A program made the translations under genes and the position numbers. 17,224 nt of DNA from an uncultured Collinsella sp. (GTDB lineage: Bacteria > Actinomycetota > Coriobacteriia > Coriobacteriales > Coriobacteriaceae): the NCBI GenBank assembly GCA_902470915.1, contig CABRIB010000041.1, positions 1 through 17,224 of the forward strand, read 5' to 3'. Each line of letters starts with the position of its first letter. Position 1 is the first letter of the stretch. The notes below the pieces were generated by a model. It ran no database searches and was not told the origin of the DNA. It saw nothing but the letters and a program-made list of their open reading frames with translations. This document shows, one piece after another, positions 1 through 6,533 of the stretch.

Positions 1-47
1 GAGATAGGAGTCCGTCTCGTGGGCTCGGAGATGTGTATAAGAGACAG
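1..47. other. Untrimmed Nextera adapter with i7 index (artifact)
   Basis: This is not genomic sequence. Bases 14-47 are the Nextera read-2 transposase adapter, ending in the 19-base Tn5 mosaic end (AGATGTGTATAAGAGACAG). Bases 6-13 (AGGAGTCC) are the reverse complement of Nextera i7 index N705 (GGACTCCT), and bases 1-5 belong to the P7 primer region. The first genomic base is about 48. Reading frames that enter this block, including short apparent ORFs starting at 19 and 33, should be ignored. Confidence 0.97.
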
Positions 48-1263
48 CCTTATAGAGAATGCCGCCGGGCTCAAACTCGACCGCAAGGCCAAAACGATCG
101 GCCAACACCCGCTGCACGACCTCGAGCTGCACGGCGCCCATCAACTGCAGGTGAATCTGCTCCAGATGCGTATTCCAGCTTACGCCGAGCATGGGATCTT
201 CGTCCGCTAACTCAGTCAGCGCTTTGAACACCGCGTGGACATCGTGTTCGCCCGGAAGCACCGTATAGGTGAGGACCGGCGCAATGACAGGCGCATCGCC
301 CGCGGGCTCCGCGCCCAGGGCGTCCCCCGGGCGAACGTGCGCAAGACCCGTCACGGCACAAATACCGCCAGCAGCAACTTCTTGAGCAAGCTCATACTTC
401 TCGCCGTTATAGATGCGCACCTGGTCGATCTTTTGCTCCCAAGTGGAGGCGCCAGAGCATCCCTCGACAACTTGCTTTGCACGCAGTACACCGCCCGTCA
501 CCTTGACCCAGGCAAGACGCTCGCCACGGTCTCCACGACTCACGCGGTAGACACGCGCGGCGAACTCCTGGGGCCATGTTCGCTCGTGCATCAGAGTACA
601 CATGCCGTCGAGTAGCTCGTCCACACCTCGGTCCTTGAGCGCCGAGCCAGCAAAGCAGGGAAAGAGCTTGCGCTCGGCAACCATGCGCGACAGCGTTGCG
701 ACAGAAAGCTCACCCGCATCAAGAAACTCCTCGAGCGCCGCCTCGTCCAACGCAGCAGCGTCCTCCTGAACGGCGCCGCCCGCCAGCAGTTCGTTGGCAT
801 CCAGACAGCCCTCGGAAAGACGTTGCCCAAGTTGTGCCAGCAAAACATCGCGGCCGGGATTCTCCAAATCGATTTTGTTGATATAGATGAACGTCGGGAT
901 GTCATAGCGCGCAAGCAGGCGCCACAGGGTTTCGGTATGCCCCTGCACGCCATCGTTGGCACCCACAACCAAAATCGCGTAGTCCAGGGCGCACAACGTG
1001 CGCTCCGCCTCGGCAGAAAAATCGACATGCCCCGGTGCATCCACGAGCATGACGTGGGTTTCACCGTGGTCGAGCACAGCCTGTGACGAGAAGATCGTGA
1101 TACCGCGCTCGCGCTCGATCGCGTTAGTGTCCAGATGCGAATCGCCATCGTCCACGCGGCCGCGCTTGCGAATACGACCCGCGTTGAACAGCATGGCCTC
1201 AGCCAGCGTGGTCTTGCCGGCATCGACATGCGCCAAGATTCCAACGACCGCTTGCTTCGACAT
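48..1263 (-). CDS. TetM/EF-G-like ribosomal protection-type GTPase, 3'-truncated by contig end
   Basis: This translational GTPase resembles Tet(M)/Tet(W)-type ribosomal protection proteins and EF-G. 405 complete codons are visible; the family is about 640-670 residues long, so the C-terminal domains (IV-V) are missing at the contig edge. Visible motifs are the G1 P-loop AHVDAGKT (residues 11-18), RERGIT switch I (51-56), G3 DAPGH (75-79; Tet proteins have DTPGH), G4 NKID (129-132) and a G5-like GSAL (206-209). Domain II follows, then a domain III stretch containing IHLQLMGAVQLEV. The ATG at 1263 is preceded by AGAGGAGAG. A possible -10 (TATCAT, minus strand) lies near 1322-1327. Members of this group in gut Firmicutes and Actinobacteria are often chromosomal, and many have no demonstrated resistance role. 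The domain IV loop tip that dislodges tetracycline is outside the window, so resistance cannot be judged. A fusA2-like factor is an alternative. Confidence 0.9.
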
Positions 1264-1451
1264 GGCTCTCCTCTTATTGCAAGCCCATCGCACGCGGCAA
1301 CGGGCATCCTCGTTCCACACTGGATGATACAATTAACGGGCCGGCGGGCGAAGCGGGCCCTATCCCCCGACCGAGCTCATCGCCCTGCGTTGCCGCGCGG
1401 CGATTTTCGTAGGTTCGCGCCTTGCGAAAGCCGGCTTGCAAAACAGCGCAG

Positions 1452-1489
1452 CGAACGAAAATAGCCCCACCCGGGGCCATTTTCGTTCG
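1452..1489 (-). terminator. Strong hairpin downstream of the GNAT gene, probable terminator
   Basis: The arms at 1452-1468 and 1473-1489 pair with a 4-base loop (1469-1472). The single A/C mismatch on the plus strand (1463/1478) becomes a G-U wobble in minus-strand RNA, so the 17-bp stem is fully paired only in the minus-strand transcript. It lies 28 bases past the acetyltransferase stop and is followed on that strand by a T-rich stretch within the 3' arm (TATTTTCG) and further on (TGTTTTGC). The downstream U-tract is not canonical. A third copy of the ATTTTCGT core lies at 1403-1410 and could form an alternative pairing. The rest of 1264-1517 shows no gene. Confidence 0.6.
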
Positions 1490-1517
1490 TGCAAATTGTT
1501 GATACGCGTCCCCGCTC

Positions 1518-2006
1518 TTATGCCTCGCGCAGCCAATCAAACGCGACGCGCGGCGTACCGTCCGACACATATACGATACCGGCGCGCTTAAACCCGGCCT
1601 TGGCGATGGCTCCCTGCATGGGCAGGTTGTCCTGATGTGTGTCGATACGCAGGTGATCGGCGCGCTCCTTGGCAAAGGCAAACATCGCAGCCGTGATACC
1701 GTGCACGGTGCCGTCGGATGCCACACGATGCAGCACGGCGTACGGAGTGTCGCTTCGCCATTGACCGTCCTCAATTACGTCATAGCACTCGTCCGGACCC
1801 GGTAAAAAGGCAAACGTCGCCACCACGCGACCGTCGACTTCACACACGTAACTACCACCAGCGGCAATATCGGCAGCCAGTTGCTCGGCCGAAGGCGTGC
1901 CCTCGGGCCACTGCGTGGCGTTGCCATGCGCGCGCATAAAGGCGCGGGCGGCGTCATAGATGGCCATGACGGCGGGAATGTCGGTATCGAGGGTTTTTCT
2001 GATCAT
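1518..2006 (-). CDS. GNAT family N-acetyltransferase
   Basis: This is a 162-residue protein with the GNAT fold, which transfers an acetyl group from acetyl-CoA to an amine or a protein N-terminus; the substrate is unknown. The N-terminus (MIRKTLDTDIPAVMAIYDAA) is the typical beta1-alpha1 of the family. The central HRVASDGTVHG segment occupies the acetyl-CoA pyrophosphate loop. The C-terminal block RIDTHQDNLPMQGAIAKAGF, followed by a YVSDGTPRVAFDW tail, is characteristic of a bacterial acetyltransferase subgroup. The start is ambiguous: GTG at 2009 and ATG at 2006 are adjacent codons, and a GAGG lies at 2017-2020. ATG is preferred. The gene is divergent from the small zinc-binding protein, with a perfect inverted repeat between them, and ends toward the hairpin at 1452-1489. 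Confidence 0.92.
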   Translation of the reverse strand: MIRKTLDTDIPAVMAIYDAARAFMRAHGNATQWPEGTPSAEQLAADIAAGGSYVCEVDGRVVATFAFLPGPDECYDVIEDGQWRSDTPYAVLHRVASDGTVHGITAAMFAFAKERADHLRIDTHQDNLPMQGAIAKAGFKRAGIVYVSDGTPRVAFDWLREA

Positions 2007-2028
2007 CACGCGGCGACCTCACGTTTAT

Positions 2029-2058
2029 TGGTATCACTTTGATTGGGCAATGATACCA
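2029..2058. promoter_or_regulatory. Inverted repeat in the divergent intergenic region, candidate operator
   Basis: TGGTATCA (2029-2036) and TGATACCA (2051-2058) are perfect 8-base inverted arms 14 bases apart. Their centres are 22 bases apart, about two helical turns, as expected for a dimeric regulator. The element fills much of the 74-base gap between the divergently transcribed acetyltransferase and zinc-binding protein genes, so it could control both. No regulator is encoded next to it, and I could not place convincing -35/-10 pairs here. Confidence 0.4.
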
Positions 2059-2083
2059 GCGTTTGGAGAGAGGCGCGAAGCAG

Positions 2084-2380
2084 ATGGGAAGCAAAAAGCG
2101 AGCCGCCTGGTCAAAGGCCAAAAGCGAGTTTTTGGGCGCTGCTACCGGCGGCGATATGAGCGACCTGTTTGCGCGCGAAGACGAGCGCCGCGACGCCCTG
2201 AACGCCGAGCGCGATGAAGCCTGGCGCTACAAGTCGTGCGAACGCAAAAACCGTTACGACACGCGCGCCGAGGCCGAGGCCGTTATGGCCGACTGCGAAA
2301 ACCGCGGGCGGCGTGGTTTGGCCTGCTACAAATGCGAATACTGCGGCGGCTGGCATCTGACGTCGCACCCTTGGAAATAG
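2084..2380 (+). CDS. Small Cys-rich, probably zinc-binding protein
   Basis: This is a 98-residue hydrophilic protein of unknown function. The N-terminal half is basic then acidic and probably helical (GSKKRAAWSKAKSEF, then REDERRDALNAERDEAW). The C-terminal half contains C52, C71 and C81, then CEYC (84-87) and GWHLT (89-93). The pattern of one upstream Cys, a helix rich in Ala/Glu, then CxxC-x-x-W-H-L resembles a small zinc-ribbon-like domain seen in actinobacterial and phage proteins, with C52, C84, C87 and H91 the likely ligands. ATG at 2084 is chosen because GGAGAGAGG lies 10 bases upstream; an in-frame TTG at 2063 would overlap that ribosome binding site. It converges with rsmJ across a 48-base gap. 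Function is not inferred beyond metal binding. Confidence 0.8.
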   Translation: MGSKKRAAWSKAKSEFLGAATGGDMSDLFAREDERRDALNAERDEAWRYKSCERKNRYDTRAEAEAVMADCENRGRRGLACYKCEYCGGWHLTSHPWK

Positions 2381-2428
2381 GCACCGCATCGGCACGGCAC
2401 CGACGGAGCGCCAACCATCGCACGCAAG

Positions 2429-3133
2429 CTACGGGCGCGGCGGCACCAAAACATCGTAACGAACGGCCTTGCCCGCAAGTCGATAGCTCGGCTTAACGCC
2501 GGCAAGCAGCGAGCCCTTCACCGGCCGCTTGATAACGACCTTGCGCGGATGCACAGCAAGCGCCGCCTCGACCAGCGATTCCTCATCGGTACATGGCTGT
2601 TCCAGATGGTGCAAGAGTTGGAACTTCTTTTTGACCGCCGCACTTTTGGTGCGCTCGGGAAACATGGGGTCCAGATACACCACGTCGGGGGCGGCAAGCT
2701 CGCCCCGCCCGATCAACTCAGCTACATGGCGAAGACCGGCAATGCTGTCCTCGCCCGCATGAAGGCGCATGCGCGACACGGCAACCGCAAGCGCCGGATC
2801 ATCTGCTGCGCGATCCAAGGCATCCTTGAGGAGCGCCGCAATCACGCAATCCTGCTCATACAGATCGACGGTAAAGCCCGCGGCAGCCAGCAGCAGCGAA
2901 TCCTCGCCAAAGCCTGCCGTGGCATCAATCACCCATGGGCGCTCGATGCCTTTTGCGCGCGCAGCCTTTACCAACAGCTCTTGCTGCAGACGGCCCTGTT
3001 TGAGCCGCGGAAGCATGCGGCCAAAATCGGCACGCAGCTCCATCGTGCCGTCGGTGAGCGTGAGGCCCTCGGACTTCCCGATCAGCTCAAGCCCCGCGGC
3101 TCGAGCAACAGAAAAGGGATCGGCGACGCCCAT
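2429..3133 (-). CDS. rsmJ: 16S rRNA (guanine-N2)-methyltransferase RsmJ
   Basis: This is a class I SAM-dependent methyltransferase of the RsmJ (YhiQ) family. In E. coli the enzyme forms m2G1516 in helix 45 of 16S rRNA, acting on the assembled small subunit. In the 234-residue protein, motif I is DATAGFGED (70-78) and the catalytic/target-base motif is LDPMFP (154-159), followed by the family-typical KSAAVKKK (163-170). The terminal RYDVLVPPRP matches the end of the fold. The length is close to the family norm. The start is ATG 3133: AAGGAG lies at 3140-3145 with 6-base spacing, while the upstream in-frame GTG (3139) directly abuts the Shine-Dalgarno and is unlikely. A 47-residue membrane protein gene lies 63 bases upstream on the same strand and may be co-transcribed. 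Confidence 0.93.
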   Translation of the reverse strand: MGVADPFSVARAAGLELIGKSEGLTLTDGTMELRADFGRMLPRLKQGRLQQELLVKAARAKGIERPWVIDATAGFGEDSLLLAAAGFTVDLYEQDCVIAALLKDALDRAADDPALAVAVSRMRLHAGEDSIAGLRHVAELIGRGELAAPDVVYLDPMFPERTKSAAVKKKFQLLHHLEQPCTDEESLVEAALAVHPRKVVIKRPVKGSLLAGVKPSYRLAGKAVRYDVLVPPRP

Positions 3134-3164
3134 GGACACTCCTTAACAAACAAACGAATACGCG

Positions 3165-3187
3165 GGGCGCCGTTTATGCCAGCGCCC
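3165..3187 (-). other. Hairpin between the small membrane protein gene and rsmJ
   Basis: GGGCGC (3165-3170) and GCGCCC (3182-3187) pair with an 11-base loop. On the minus strand the stem is followed about a dozen bases later by GTTTGTTTGTT, just before the rsmJ Shine-Dalgarno. It could be a weak terminator or attenuator between the two genes, but the T-rich stretch is too far away for a canonical intrinsic terminator. Confidence 0.3.
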
Positions 3188-3196
3188 AACCATCCG

Positions 3197-3340
3197 CTAT
3201 TGTCCCACATGCGACATGGCCCACAGCATCCCAATGCAAAGCACCGCCATCAACCCCGTGCACACGGCAGCGATCACAGAATCGCTCATGCGCCTTCCCA
3301 GCGACCGCGGCTCTCGTACTTGCCCTGCTCCGTACATCAT
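3197..3340 (-). CDS. 47-residue single-span membrane protein, unknown function
   Basis: This tiny ORF starts at ATG 3340 (or the adjacent ATG 3337) behind an outstanding ribosome binding site, AAGGAGGAG, at about 3343-3351. The product has a basic N-terminal segment (REPRSLGRRM) followed by one hydrophobic span, roughly SVIAAVCTGLMAVLCIGMLW, and a short SHVGQ tail. The positive-inside rule suggests the N-terminus is in the cytoplasm. A longer in-frame start at 3406 lacks comparable signals and adds an implausible hydrophilic leader. The gene lies 63 bases upstream of rsmJ on the same strand. No family is recognised. The strong ribosome binding site and membrane-like composition are the case for it being real. 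Confidence 0.6.
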   Translation of the reverse strand: MMYGAGQVREPRSLGRRMSDSVIAAVCTGLMAVLCIGMLWAMSHVGQ

Positions 3341-3495
3341 GACTCCTCCTTGAGACCAGCTCCTTGTTACGGCCTCATCATCGCAGCGCCGCACATGAGC
3401 TGCCATCGATTTGGCTTACGTCCAGCTTTCCTTTTTGAAAGGTTGGACCGTACAGGCAAGAGACGCTTTCAAACGCATGCATCGTCCCGTTGAAC

Positions 3496-3501
3496 TACAA
3501 T
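3496..3501 (+). promoter_or_regulatory. Probable -10 element for the four-span membrane protein gene
   Basis: TACAAT lies 68 bases before the ATG at 3570 in an otherwise gene-free 229-base divergent gap (3341-3569). The -35 region at the proper distance is weak. The same TACAAT appears upstream of ung, prfC and the ClC gene, which supports its use as a -10 box in this organism. The rest of the gap holds a short CCTTT-TTG-AAAGG dyad at about 3430-3442 and nothing else I can support. Confidence 0.4.
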
Positions 3502-3569
3502 GTGCTTCACGATATGTGCCGTAACCTGGGCGCGACAGATTCTCCGCGCCCGCATCGAAAGGACCAGCT

Positions 3570-3971
3570 ATGAGCGCTGCTCGCAAGACACTCAAAATCC
3601 TTGCCCTGATTTATTTTGTTCTGGGCATCGCCAGCCTCGTCATCGGAATTGCCGGCATTGTTACCGGCAATTTTGGATCCGCTTACGGATCGAACGCCAC
3701 GCTCGCCGCTGTTGTGGTGATTGTTAAGGGCCTTGTCGACCTTGCCGCAGGTGTTGCGGGTATCAAGGGCGCCAACAAGCCTTCGCAGGTGGATGGCGCG
3801 TTTAAGCTCGGCATCGTCGCCGCGGCAGCCACGCTCCTCCAGGCCGCGCTCACGCTTCCCGCGCTCGGCGGCAGCTCCGTCAATATCGTCGCCTTTGTCA
3901 TCGTGGTGTACGACCTGTTCTTTGTTCAGCAGGCGCACGCCGTTAAGGCCGAGAACAAGGACCGCCTGTAA
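3570..3971 (+). CDS. Four-transmembrane small membrane protein, unknown function
   Basis: The 133-residue protein is almost entirely hydrophobic, with four predicted spans at about residues 9-31, 45-66, 79-98 and 103-121. Loops are short, the N-terminus is basic (MSAARKTLK) and the tail is charged (KAENKDRL). An AKxxKLA-like repetition between the two halves is not evident. AAAGGA lies about 8 bases before the ATG. It is a single-gene unit, divergent from the small membrane protein gene and convergent with rlmA across a shared terminator. It has the composition of integral membrane proteins of unknown function (DUF-type) common in Coriobacteriia. No enzymatic motif is visible. Confidence 0.85.
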   Translation: MSAARKTLKILALIYFVLGIASLVIGIAGIVTGNFGSAYGSNATLAAVVVIVKGLVDLAAGVAGIKGANKPSQVDGAFKLGIVAAAATLLQAALTLPALGGSSVNIVAFVIVVYDLFFVQQAHAVKAENKDRL

Positions 3972-4009
3972 GCGCTCGCTTCTCATAAGCTCTGCAGCCA
4001 AGCAACTAA

Positions 4010-4045
4010 AAAGGGCCGATCGCGCATCTCCGCGGTCGGCCCTTT
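4010..4045. terminator. Bidirectional intrinsic terminator between convergent genes
   Basis: A 15-bp stem (4010-4024 with 4031-4045, one T-G pair) closes a 6-base CATCTC loop. The left flank has five A residues (4008-4012), giving TTTTT after the stem in minus-strand RNA and so an excellent terminator for rlmA. The right side ends in TTTACGTTT, adequate for the plus-strand membrane protein gene that ends at 3971. Confidence 0.88.
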
Positions 4046-4061
4046 ACGTTTGCCCAGACAA

Positions 4062-4098
4062 AACCTACCAAAACAAACCTGTCCCTTTTTGGTAGGTT
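4062..4098. repeat. 12-bp perfect inverted repeat overlapping the rlmA stop codon
   Basis: AACCTACCAAAA (4062-4073) and TTTTGGTAGGTT (4087-4098) are perfect inverted arms around a 13-base loop containing CCTGTCCCT. The right arm includes two bases of the rlmA TAA stop (4097-4099). The element adds to, but is distinct from, the terminator at 4010-4045. It looks like a REP-type intergenic palindrome and could also act as a transcript 3'-end stabiliser. Confidence 0.6.
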
Positions 4099-4909
4099 AG
4101 TGGCGGTACTCGGCGATGATGAAGTCGATGTCGGTTTGAAGGGTGTCCAAGTTTGCCAGGCGCTCTTTGTCGGCAGGGCGCGTGCGATAGTAGTACGGCG
4201 TCATCTGGAACACCGCTTCGATGTCGGCCTGCGTCTGGAGCGTAATATTCGCAGATACCCGCTGCGTTCCGACCAACTCGAGCTCGGTGGTCTGCGGCAG
4301 CTTCTCATCGTTAAGGTACGGCGTGTCGTAGAGCACCTCCTTGAGCCCAAAGAGATGACGGGCGCCCGGCACCACGGTGTAGAGCGAGCCCTCGGGCACC
4401 AGCACGCGGGCAAATTCGCGCTCGTTAAAGGGAGCAAAGAGCTCGGTCACCATATCGAAGGCGCCATCGGCCACGGGGATATCCTTCATATTGGCCACAA
4501 AATAGGTCGCATCGCCGCGCTTGGCGGCCAGGCGCACCATCTCTTTGCCCAAGTCGAACCCGTAAGCGTCCACGCCCGGCACCGCGCCCATGGCGCTGGT
4601 GTAGTAGCCCTCGCCGCAGCAAATATCGAGCAAGGCCAGCGGCTTGTCCGACGTAGCCGCGCACCGCTGAGCTCGTTCGCGCACGAGCTCGACCATTGCA
4701 TCGCGCAACGGCGCATAGTAGCCACGGTTTAGAAAGTCGCGACGACTGCGCGCCTGCGACTTGGGATCACCCATGGAGTCGCCGCTCTTGGACGAGCGCA
4801 GTAGGTACAGATAACCCTCGCGCGCACGGTCAAACCGATGCCCGCCCGCGCATGCAGCACCGCGTTCGTCATCCACCAACGGCTCATGGCAAACGGGACA
4901 CAACAACAT
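4097..4909 (-). CDS. rlmA: 23S rRNA (guanine-N1)-methyltransferase RlmA
   Basis: This 270-residue enzyme is of the RlmA/TlrB family. It methylates N1 of guanine in hairpin 35 of 23S rRNA: G745 for RlmA(I), G748 for the Gram-positive RlmA(II) type. An N-terminal zinc site is formed by C4, C7, C20 and H24 (CPVC...C...GHRFD). A linker with REGYLYLL and GDPKSQARSRRDFL follows, as in the family. SAM motif I is LLDICCGEGYYT (93-104), followed by FDLGKEM. Near the C-terminus MTPYYYRTRP matches the family's MTPFAWR-type motif. ATG 4909 has AAGGAG six bases upstream. RlmA(II) methylation of G748 is linked to tylosin resistance in producers; which guanine this protein modifies cannot be told from the sequence. 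It is divergent from the MATE exporter. Confidence 0.92.
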   Translation of the reverse strand: MLLCPVCHEPLVDDERGAACAGGHRFDRAREGYLYLLRSSKSGDSMGDPKSQARSRRDFLNRGYYAPLRDAMVELVRERAQRCAATSDKPLALLDICCGEGYYTSAMGAVPGVDAYGFDLGKEMVRLAAKRGDATYFVANMKDIPVADGAFDMVTELFAPFNEREFARVLVPEGSLYTVVPGARHLFGLKEVLYDTPYLNDEKLPQTTELELVGTQRVSANITLQTQADIEAVFQMTPYYYRTRPADKERLANLDTLQTDIDFIIAEYRH

Positions 4910-4944
4910 GGCAACTCCTTAGCGCGAACAACACAACGCCCACC

Positions 4945-4994
4945 ATTGTCGCACGCCTTCCCCACCTAGTCATTGGGTGTTCTTGAATGACTAG
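4945..4994 (-). promoter_or_regulatory. rlmA upstream region with palindrome over the putative promoter
   Basis: CTAGTCATT (4966-4974) and AATGACTAG (4986-4994) are perfect 9-base inverted arms around an 11-base loop. On the minus strand a -10-like GACAAT occupies 4945-4950, which places the left arm about where the -35 box should be. The palindrome may therefore be an operator for rlmA, or one half of a REP-like repeat. It is followed on the plus side by the palindrome at 5021-5030. Confidence 0.4.
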
Positions 4995-5020
4995 TTAGAA
5001 GAGATAAGGAGTGTCCCCAG

Positions 5021-5030
5021 CTGTCGACAG
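5021..5030. repeat. Perfect 10-base palindrome in the rlmA-MATE gap
   Basis: CTGTCGACAG is self-complementary and sits between GTGTCCCC (5011-5018) and CGTCCCT (5040-5046). The block 4995-5055 is non-coding and, with the palindrome at 4966-4994, looks like a degenerate REP/MITE-like intergenic element. It could also hold promoter elements for the MATE gene, but none is convincing. Confidence 0.4.
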
Positions 5031-5123
5031 AAAAGGTACGTCCCTAAGTGCCGGATGGTTGCATTAGGAGTATCATCGTCTGCGCAAATAAGCACGAAAG
5101 AGCATGTTAGAGATTGAGAGCGT

Positions 5124-6506
5124 ATGGCTGATACCGCATCTAAGCACATTGACATGACCACCGGCTCGCTGTGGCGCAATATTCCCCTGTTCGCCTTCCC
5201 CGTGGCCGCCACGAGCATCTTGGAGCAGCTGTCGAACCTCATCGCCACGGTCATCATCGGTAACTTCTCGGGCGACCAGGGAACCCTCGCCATGGCGGCG
5301 GTCGGCTCCAATGTTCCGCTTACCAGTCTTATGCTCAACCTGTTTATTGGCATGTCGCTTGGCTCCAACGTGGTCATCGCCAACGCTATCGGCCGCAACG
5401 ATCAGAACATGGTCAAACGCGCCGTCCATACCTCGATTTTAATGGCACTCGTGGGCTTTGTCGTCATCGCACTGGGCGAGATCTTTGCCGAGCCCATGCT
5501 CGCCGCGCTCAACGTTCCCGCCGAGACCATGCCGCTCGCCTCACTCTATCTGCGCGTCTTTTTGCTCAGCATGCCCTCGATCTTGCTCTACAACTTTGAG
5601 GCCGCGATCTTCCGCTCCGTCGGCATCACCCGCATGCCGCTGCAGGCGCTTGCCGTGTCCACCGTCCTCAACATTGGCCTGGATCTCATTTTTGTCCCCG
5701 TACTCCACTGGGGCGTCGCGGGCGTCGCCATCGCCACCGCTATCGCCTACACCGTCAGCGCCGCCACGCTCTTTATCCGTCTGCTCAAGACCGACTCCGT
5801 CGTCCGCGTCACCCCGCGCGACCTGGCTATCGACCCCGTCGCCCTCAAGCGCATCGTCAAGATCGGCCTGCCCGCCGGCATCCAAAGCGCTGTCTTTGCC
5901 GTCGCCAACATCATCATCCAGTCTGCCATCAACAGCCTGGGCACCGAGGTCATGGCAGCATCGAGCGCCGCCATGAGCCTGGAGTACGTGTGCTACAACC
6001 TGCTCAACAGCTTTAGCCAGGCTTGCACCACCTTTGTGGGACAAAACCACGGTGCCCGCCAGATCGACCGCTGTACCAAAACGCTCAAGGTCTGCCTAGT
6101 CGAAGGCGGTATCGTCGCACTCACCACAATTATCGTTATTGTTGGCCTGGGGCGCGAGATCTTGTCGCTGTTCAACAGCGATCCCAACATCGTCTCGATC
6201 GGCTATATCCGCGTATGTTCGATCTTCCCGGCGTACGCCTTTAGCATGTTCTACGAAAACATGTCGGGCTACCTGCGCGGCTTTGGTATCTCGCTCACGC
6301 CGGCCCTCATCACCATGATCTGCGTCTGCGGCATCCGCTTCTATTGGGTGTTCTGCGTGTTCCCGCACTTCCGCACCTTTGCGAACATCATGATGGTCTA
6401 CCCCATCAGCCTGGGCACCACGGCATTCTTTATGGTCGTGGCGGTACTACTCTGCCACCCGGCACGCACCTATCGCGCCACCCAAGCCAAAGCGACAGCC
6501 CGCTAA
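5124..6506 (+). CDS. MATE family efflux transporter
   Basis: This 460-residue polytopic membrane protein has the two tandem MatE repeats (about residues 17-177 and 237-400) expected for the family and about 12 spans. These transporters expel cationic drugs and metabolites using Na+ or H+ gradients. The beginning TTGSLWRNIPLFAFP followed by ILEQLSNLIATVIIGNF matches the family signature, in which a first span leads into a QL-N-D/T-II-G-NF segment. Basic loops such as AIGRNDQNMVKRA connect spans. The ATG at 5124 has only a modest GAGAG upstream (spacing about 3), weaker than its neighbours, so translation may be lower or the start may be the in-frame ATG at residue 11. It is divergent from rlmA and convergent with the LysR gene, with only 27 bases between the stop codons and no obvious terminator. 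Confidence 0.94.
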   Translation: MADTASKHIDMTTGSLWRNIPLFAFPVAATSILEQLSNLIATVIIGNFSGDQGTLAMAAVGSNVPLTSLMLNLFIGMSLGSNVVIANAIGRNDQNMVKRAVHTSILMALVGFVVIALGEIFAEPMLAALNVPAETMPLASLYLRVFLLSMPSILLYNFEAAIFRSVGITRMPLQALAVSTVLNIGLDLIFVPVLHWGVAGVAIATAIAYTVSAATLFIRLLKTDSVVRVTPRDLAIDPVALKRIVKIGLPAGIQSAVFAVANIIIQSAINSLGTEVMAASSAAMSLEYVCYNLLNSFSQACTTFVGQNHGARQIDRCTKTLKVCLVEGGIVALTTIIVIVGLGREILSLFNSDPNIVSIGYIRVCSIFPAYAFSMFYENMSGYLRGFGISLTPALITMICVCGIRFYWVFCVFPHFRTFANIMMVYPISLGTTAFFMVVAVLLCHPARTYRATQAKATAR

Positions 6507-6533
6507 ACACCGCACTCAACGCCACGCCAGTCA

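Noticed and set aside
591..1307. 238-codon minus-strand frame starting at 1307
   Set aside because: It overlaps the TetM-like GTPase in another frame and lacks any domain, while the GTPase frame carries all G motifs.
2381..2428. GGCAC direct repeats in the gap between the zinc-binding protein and rsmJ
   Set aside because: They are short, irregular repeats with no inverted structure or U-tract; most likely chance in high-G+C sequence.
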